DNA of 17,810 bases, from contig CAXSEF010000067.1 of the NCBI GenBank assembly GCA_964236535.1, positions 1 through 17,810 on the forward strand, written 5' to 3'. The DNA comes from CAXSEF01 sp964236535 (GTDB lineage: Bacteria; Pseudomonadota; Alphaproteobacteria; Acetobacterales; Acetobacteraceae). A model generated the notes under the pieces. It worked only from the letters and a program-made list of their open reading frames with translations, ran no database searches and was not told the DNA's origin. Position numbers and translations under genes: made by a program. Of this stretch, positions 14,673-17,810 are shown piece by piece. The stretch's first letter is position 1. Every line of letters starts with the position of its first letter.

Positions 14673-14722
14673 GCAAGGCCAGAGGCTCTGCCTCTGGACT
14701 CCGCCGGGAGCCGAGCCCCCGG
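14673..14722 (-). repeat. double-hairpin repeat core, copy 6
   Basis: On the minus strand, hairpin 1 is CCGGGGGC-TCG-GCTCCCGG (14704-14722; one G-U pair, the rest paired). The spacer CGGAGT (14698-14703) and hairpin 2 (14679-14697) are standard, then CCTTGC. Further on the plus strand a GGTCTGGGC block occurs at about 14764-14774. It lies in the divergent gap between the TPR gene and psd, upstream of and in the sense direction of the TPR gene. Confidence 0.88.
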
Positions 14723-14802
14723 ACCCACACGATTCGGGGGCACCCGTCGTCTGGGCCGGTTACGGGTCTGGGCGGGGTCCGGTCCTGCCTGACGGGCGGT
14801 GC

Positions 14803-14808
14803 TTGACG
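14803..14808 (+). promoter_or_regulatory. possible -35 box of psd
   Basis: TTGACG matches the -35 consensus at five of six positions and lies 33 nt before the psd ATG at 14842. No good -10 at normal spacing was seen (GACCGT at 14830-14835 is 21 bp away but ends 6 nt before the ATG). The same TTG could in principle act as an upstream start codon. Confidence 0.25.
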
Positions 14809-14841
14809 CGCCCTGCCCCCCGGTTCCAAGACCGTCGCATC

Positions 14842-15606
14842 ATGCACCTGATCGAGAGCCTGCGTATGGTCATGGCCCCGCCGCACCCGGCGGGCCGTCC
14901 GTTCATCGCCGCGGCTGCGCTCCTTGCCCTGTTGGGCCTCGTGCTGTGCGGGTTCCATCCCGCGCCCGGCCTGCTGCTGCTGCTGCTGGGCGGGCTTGCG
15001 CTGCTGTTCTGCCTGTACTTCTTCCGCGACCCGGAGCGGTTCGCGCCCCGCCGTGCCGGCGTCGTGGTGGCGCCCGCGGACGGACGCGTGGTGACCGTCG
15101 GGCCCGCGGTGCCGCCGGTCGAGCTTGGGCTTGGCGACGCGCCGCGCATCCGGGTCGGCATCTTTCTTTCCGTGCTCAACGTGCACGTGAACCGGGTGCC
15201 GGTGGATGCGGTGGTCACGCGCATCGCCTACCGGCACGGCAAGTACCTCAACGCCAGCCTGGACAAGGCGAGCGAGCACAACGAGCGCAACGCGCTGGCG
15301 CTCACGCTCGAGGACGGGCGCACCATGGCGGTGGTGCAGATCGCCGGGCTGATCGCGCGGCGCATCCTGTGCGGCGTGCGCGAGGGCGAGGCGGTGCACG
15401 CCGGCGCGCGCTTCGGCATCATCCGCTTCGGCAGCCGCACCGACCTCTATCTGCCGCCGGGCGTCGACTCGCTGGTGGCCATCGGCCAGACCATGGTTGG
15501 CGGCGAGACGGTGATCGCGGCACTCGGTCCGGTCACGCCGGGTGGCGCGCGGCCCGGCGTCATGGCGTCGGCCGCCGCGCTCGACCCCACGGACCTGCTG
15601 TCGTGA
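14842..15606 (+). CDS. psd: phosphatidylserine decarboxylase proenzyme (short PSD-A type)
   Basis: Psd converts phosphatidylserine to phosphatidylethanolamine at the inner membrane and cleaves itself to create a pyruvoyl cofactor. This 254-residue protein has a hydrophobic anchor at about 20-60, then F-F-R-D-P-E-R (60-66), the conserved A-P-A-D-G-R (77-82; D80) and L-N-V-H-V-N-R (112-118; H115). The self-cleavage site is R-F-G-S-R (195-199), with the break between G197 and S198, leaving a short alpha chain carrying the pyruvoyl group. Short length and F-G-S instead of L-G-S-T place it in the PSD-A type common in alphaproteobacteria. ATG 14842 is preferred over an in-frame TTG at 14803. The stop overlaps the pssA start by 4 bp (GTGA), so the two are translationally coupled. 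Confidence 0.95.
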   Translation: MHLIESLRMVMAPPHPAGRPFIAAAALLALLGLVLCGFHPAPGLLLLLLGGLALLFCLYFFRDPERFAPRRAGVVVAPADGRVVTVGPAVPPVELGLGDAPRIRVGIFLSVLNVHVNRVPVDAVVTRIAYRHGKYLNASLDKASEHNERNALALTLEDGRTMAVVQIAGLIARRILCGVREGEAVHAGARFGIIRFGSRTDLYLPPGVDSLVAIGQTMVGGETVIAALGPVTPGGARPGVMASAAALDPTDLLS

Positions 15607-16526
15607 GCCGCGAGCCTGCGGAGAGGCCGTTCGCGCGCATCCCGTTCCGGCCGTCGGCCCGCGCCGCGCCACCCGGGGGCGCCGAGGCGGGCGGCGCCGG
15701 GCGGGGCCCGGAGCCGCCCGGCGCCGCGCTGCGCCGCATCCGCCGGCAGCGCCGCCGGCCGCGCTTCAAGGGCGTGTCGTTCAACCGGATGGTCCCCAAC
15801 CTGATGACCATGCTCGGGCTGTGCGCCGGGCTGACCGGCATGCGCTTCGCGCTCGACAGCCGTTTCGGGGCGACGGGGGTGGCGCTGCTGGTCGCGGCCT
15901 GCATCGACGGGGTCGACGGGCGGCTCGCGCGGATGCTCAAGGCGACCTCGCGGTTCGGCGCGGAGTTCGACAGCCTGGCCGACTTCCTGTGTTTCGGCGT
16001 GGCGCCGGCGTTCATCCTGTATCTGTGGTCGCTGCACAGCGTCGGCAGCTACGGCTTCCTGCCCTGCCTGGTGTTCGCGGTCTGCATGGCGCTGCGCCTG
16101 GCTCGGTTCAACGCCTCGCTCAGCGATGGGCCTAGCCCGGCATACGCCTACAGCTTCTTCAGCGGCGTCCCGGCTCCCGCGGGCGCGGGGCTCGCACTGT
16201 TCCCGATGTTCCTCGGGCTGGAGGCGCAGCGGCAGGGCTGGGACGGCGTGCGCGCGTTTTCCCACTATCCGCTGGTCGCAGCCGTGGCGCTGACCGGCAC
16301 GGCGCTGCTGCTGGTGTCGACCCTGCCGGTGTGGAACTTCAAGAACTTCCGGGTGCCGGCGCAGTATGTCCTGCCGCTGCTGCTCGGCACCGGGGTTGCC
16401 GCCGCGGTGCTGGTGGCCGACCCGTGGGCCGCGCTCGCGGCGCTCGGGGTGGTGTATGTCGGGATGCTGCCGTTCAGCGTGCGCAGTTTCCGCCGGCTGC
16501 GCCGCGACGCCGGGGATGCCGCGTAG
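15603..16526 (+). CDS. pssA: CDP-diacylglycerol-serine O-phosphatidyltransferase
   Basis: PssA makes phosphatidylserine from CDP-diacylglycerol and serine in the inner membrane; Psd, encoded just before it, then decarboxylates the product. The 307-residue protein contains the complete CDP-alcohol phosphotransferase signature D-G-x2-A-R-x8-G-x3-D-x3-D with D105, G106, A109, R110, G119, D123 and D127, which binds the metal and CDP. About seven or eight hydrophobic segments follow from residue 62 onward. Residues 1-57 form an Ala/Pro/Gly/Arg-rich cytoplasmic extension before F-K-G-V-S-F-N-R-M-V-P-N-L. The start is taken as GTG 15603, overlapping the psd stop in GTGA. A longer frame runs far upstream through psd but is the shadow of that gene. 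If translation started later, the basic extension would be shorter. Confidence 0.95.
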   Translation: MSREPAERPFARIPFRPSARAAPPGGAEAGGAGRGPEPPGAALRRIRRQRRRPRFKGVSFNRMVPNLMTMLGLCAGLTGMRFALDSRFGATGVALLVAACIDGVDGRLARMLKATSRFGAEFDSLADFLCFGVAPAFILYLWSLHSVGSYGFLPCLVFAVCMALRLARFNASLSDGPSPAYAYSFFSGVPAPAGAGLALFPMFLGLEAQRQGWDGVRAFSHYPLVAAVALTGTALLLVSTLPVWNFKNFRVPAQYVLPLLLGTGVAAAVLVADPWAALAALGVVYVGMLPFSVRSFRRLRRDAGDAA

Positions 16527-16658
16527 GCAGCCAGGGTCCTGCGCTTCGCAACCCTTCGAGTCCGGGGCATGCCGCCAGGGATGGCACCCGAAGGATGGCG
16601 CTATCGGGGGCGGTCTCCTTCGGGGGACGGGTTTCGCAGGTCCGATGCCGGCAAGCGG

Positions 16659-16698
16659 GCCTTTGGTGGGTCTGGGCAAGGCCTGGCCTGCTTGCTGT
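16659..16698 (+). repeat. degenerate distal module of the dispersed repeat
   Basis: CCTTTGGTGGGTCTGGGC followed by AAGGCCTGGCCTGC resembles the blocks at 9894-9925 and 4507-4545. It occupies the end of the 206-nt gap between pssA and the LysM gene, just upstream of the latter's promoter-like sequence. The rest of that gap shows no gene. Confidence 0.5.
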
Positions 16699-16720
16699 TC
16701 CGGCGCGGTGCCGCCTGCTG

Positions 16721-16726
16721 TATCGT
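16721..16726 (+). promoter_or_regulatory. candidate -10 of the LysM gene (leaderless)
   Basis: TATCGT has the TAnnnT form and ends 6 nt before the ATG at 16733. No Shine-Dalgarno is present. TTGCTG at 16692-16697 is a possible -35, but the spacing of 23 bp is too long for a standard promoter. Confidence 0.4.
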
Positions 16727-16732
16727 CTCGCG

Positions 16733-17773
16733 ATGGCATCAAGTCCGCCCCGACGCCGGCTCTCCGCGCTTGCGATCGCCGTGGGGCTGCTGCTGTTCGT
16801 GGGGGCGGGCAGCGTCGCGGTGGTCACGCTCCGTCTCGGGGCCGCTCCCGCGCCTGCCGACTCGCCTGCCGCCGAGCCGCCGCCGCCGCCGGCCGGCCGT
16901 GACCAGGCGCAGGAGGACGCCGGCCGCCCTGCCGTGGCCGAGCCGGACGCCGGGGCACGCGTTGCGCCGTCGTTCGATGTCGTGCGCGTGGGTCCCGGCG
17001 GCGTCGCGGTGTTCGCCGGCCGGGCGGCGCCGGGCGACGAGGTCAGCATCCATGACGGGTCGCAGCTGCTGGGCCGCGTCACCGCCGACGCGAGCGGGGG
17101 ATGGGTGCTCACGCCCGACCGGCCGCTGGCGCCCGGGGGACGCGAGCTGACGCTGAGCGCGCGCGACCCGGCCGCATCGGGCGACCCGGAGCGGGTGGGC
17201 AGCGCCCCGGTGCTGCTCGTCGTCCCCGATCCGGGCAAGGGCGCGGACGGCACCGGGCCGCTCGCGGTGCTGGCGCCGGACGCCGCGGCGCCGCGGGTGC
17301 TGCAGGCGCCGGGTGCCGCCGCCGGCCCGCTCGGGCTCGACACCGTCGACTACGACGAGAGCGCGCGCATCCGCTTCGCCGGCCATGCGGCGCCGCATGC
17401 CACGGTCCGCCTGTATGCCGACAACCGCCCGCTCGGCGACGCGACCGCCGACGCGTCCGGGCGGTGGGCGCTGACCGCCCTGTCGCTCGCGCCCGGCCCG
17501 CACCAGCTGCGTGTCGACCAGGTGGGCGAGCGGGGCGCCGTCGTGGCCCGCGTCGAGCTGCCGTTCCGCAAGGTGCTGCTGCCGCACGGCGCGGTGCGGC
17601 GCGGCCAGGTCGTGGTGCAGCCGGGCGAGAACCTGTGGCGCCTGGCGCGGACGGCGTATGGCGACGGGCTGCGCTACACCGTCATCCTGCGCGCCAACCG
17701 CTCGCAGATCCGCGACCCCGACCGCATCTATCCGGGCCAGGCGTTCACCATACCGCCACTGCCGCAGCACTAG
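16733..17773 (+). CDS. membrane-anchored Ig-like / LysM peptidoglycan-binding protein
   Basis: The 346-residue protein has a short basic N-terminus (R-R-R), one transmembrane or signal-anchor segment at about 11-33, a Pro/Ala-rich linker with P49-P53, two Ig-like beta domains at roughly 80-165 and 205-276, and a C-terminal LysM domain (about 293-341). The two beta domains share phrases such as T-A-D-A-S-G-x-W (117-124 and 238-245), showing internal duplication. The LysM reads V-V-V-Q-P-G-E-N-L-W-R-L-A, then I-Y-P-G-Q-A-F-T-I-P. The protein is expected in the periplasm, tethered to the inner membrane and touching peptidoglycan. Proteins of this architecture are widespread in alphaproteobacteria with no firm function. 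ATG 16733 fits the promoter-like TATCGT; the frame is open further upstream but lacks protein-like character there. Confidence 0.87.
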   Translation: MASSPPRRRLSALAIAVGLLLFVGAGSVAVVTLRLGAAPAPADSPAAEPPPPPAGRDQAQEDAGRPAVAEPDAGARVAPSFDVVRVGPGGVAVFAGRAAPGDEVSIHDGSQLLGRVTADASGGWVLTPDRPLAPGGRELTLSARDPAASGDPERVGSAPVLLVVPDPGKGADGTGPLAVLAPDAAAPRVLQAPGAAAGPLGLDTVDYDESARIRFAGHAAPHATVRLYADNRPLGDATADASGRWALTALSLAPGPHQLRVDQVGERGAVVARVELPFRKVLLPHGAVRRGQVVVQPGENLWRLARTAYGDGLRYTVILRANRSQIRDPDRIYPGQAFTIPPLPQH

Positions 17774-17810
17774 TACCGGCGGGCCAAGGCATTGAACTGT
17801 CAGCGCAGCA

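Noticed and set aside
14799..15602. N-terminal part of a long frame running through psd into pssA, suggesting a fusion protein
   Set aside because: The psd frame here is clearly real and the pssA homology starts after GTG 15603. The upstream part is only the shadow frame of psd.

Overview
The window reads as a chromosomal segment of a very GC-rich bacterium. The most likely host is an alphaproteobacterium, perhaps of the Rhodospirillales/Acetobacterales. The clues are mutS directly followed by glnD, a short PSD-A type psd overlapping pssA, and the wording of the MutS, GlnD and PssA proteins. This is inference from gene order and protein style, not a database match. I see no rRNA, tRNA, CRISPR array, phage gene, transposase or integrase.

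Layout. 66-422 is a small thioredoxin-like [2Fe-2S] protein. 571-3598 is a plus-strand cluster of lutB, lutC and an Smr-domain gene; lutA is not in the window. 3980-4249 (minus) is a small secreted Gly-rich protein. 4578-5369 (minus) is a formate/nitrite-type channel, divergent from a TSUP/TauE-SafE permease at 5799-6575. 6739-9639 is mutS and 10057-12993 is glnD, the PII uridylyl-transferase. 13079-14623 (minus) is a TPR plus GT9-fold protein. 14842-16526 is the psd-pssA pair, which makes phosphatidylethanolamine through phosphatidylserine. 16733-17773 is a membrane-anchored Ig-like/LysM protein.

The genes are mostly housekeeping; the unusual material lies between and inside them. (1) Nearly every gap after 3600 carries a dispersed repeat. 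Its core is two adjacent hairpins joined by the constant hexamer CGGAGT. The first hairpin changes sequence from copy to copy yet stays paired, and the few imperfect pairs are all G-U when read on one strand, which suggests a structured RNA. Longer copies extend to about 190 bp. (2) Three conserved genes (lutC, mutS, glnD) carry in-frame 15-bp tandem repeats coding for low-complexity pentapeptides. The GlnD one has nine units and sits directly before the nucleotidyltransferase motif. (3) Several genes without a Shine-Dalgarno sequence have a -10-like hexamer ending 6-7 nt before the ATG, which predicts leaderless mRNAs.

I do not see a new multi-gene system such as defence, secretion or biosynthesis. 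The repeat family is the best candidate for something undescribed, and I cannot tell from this window alone whether it has already been named.
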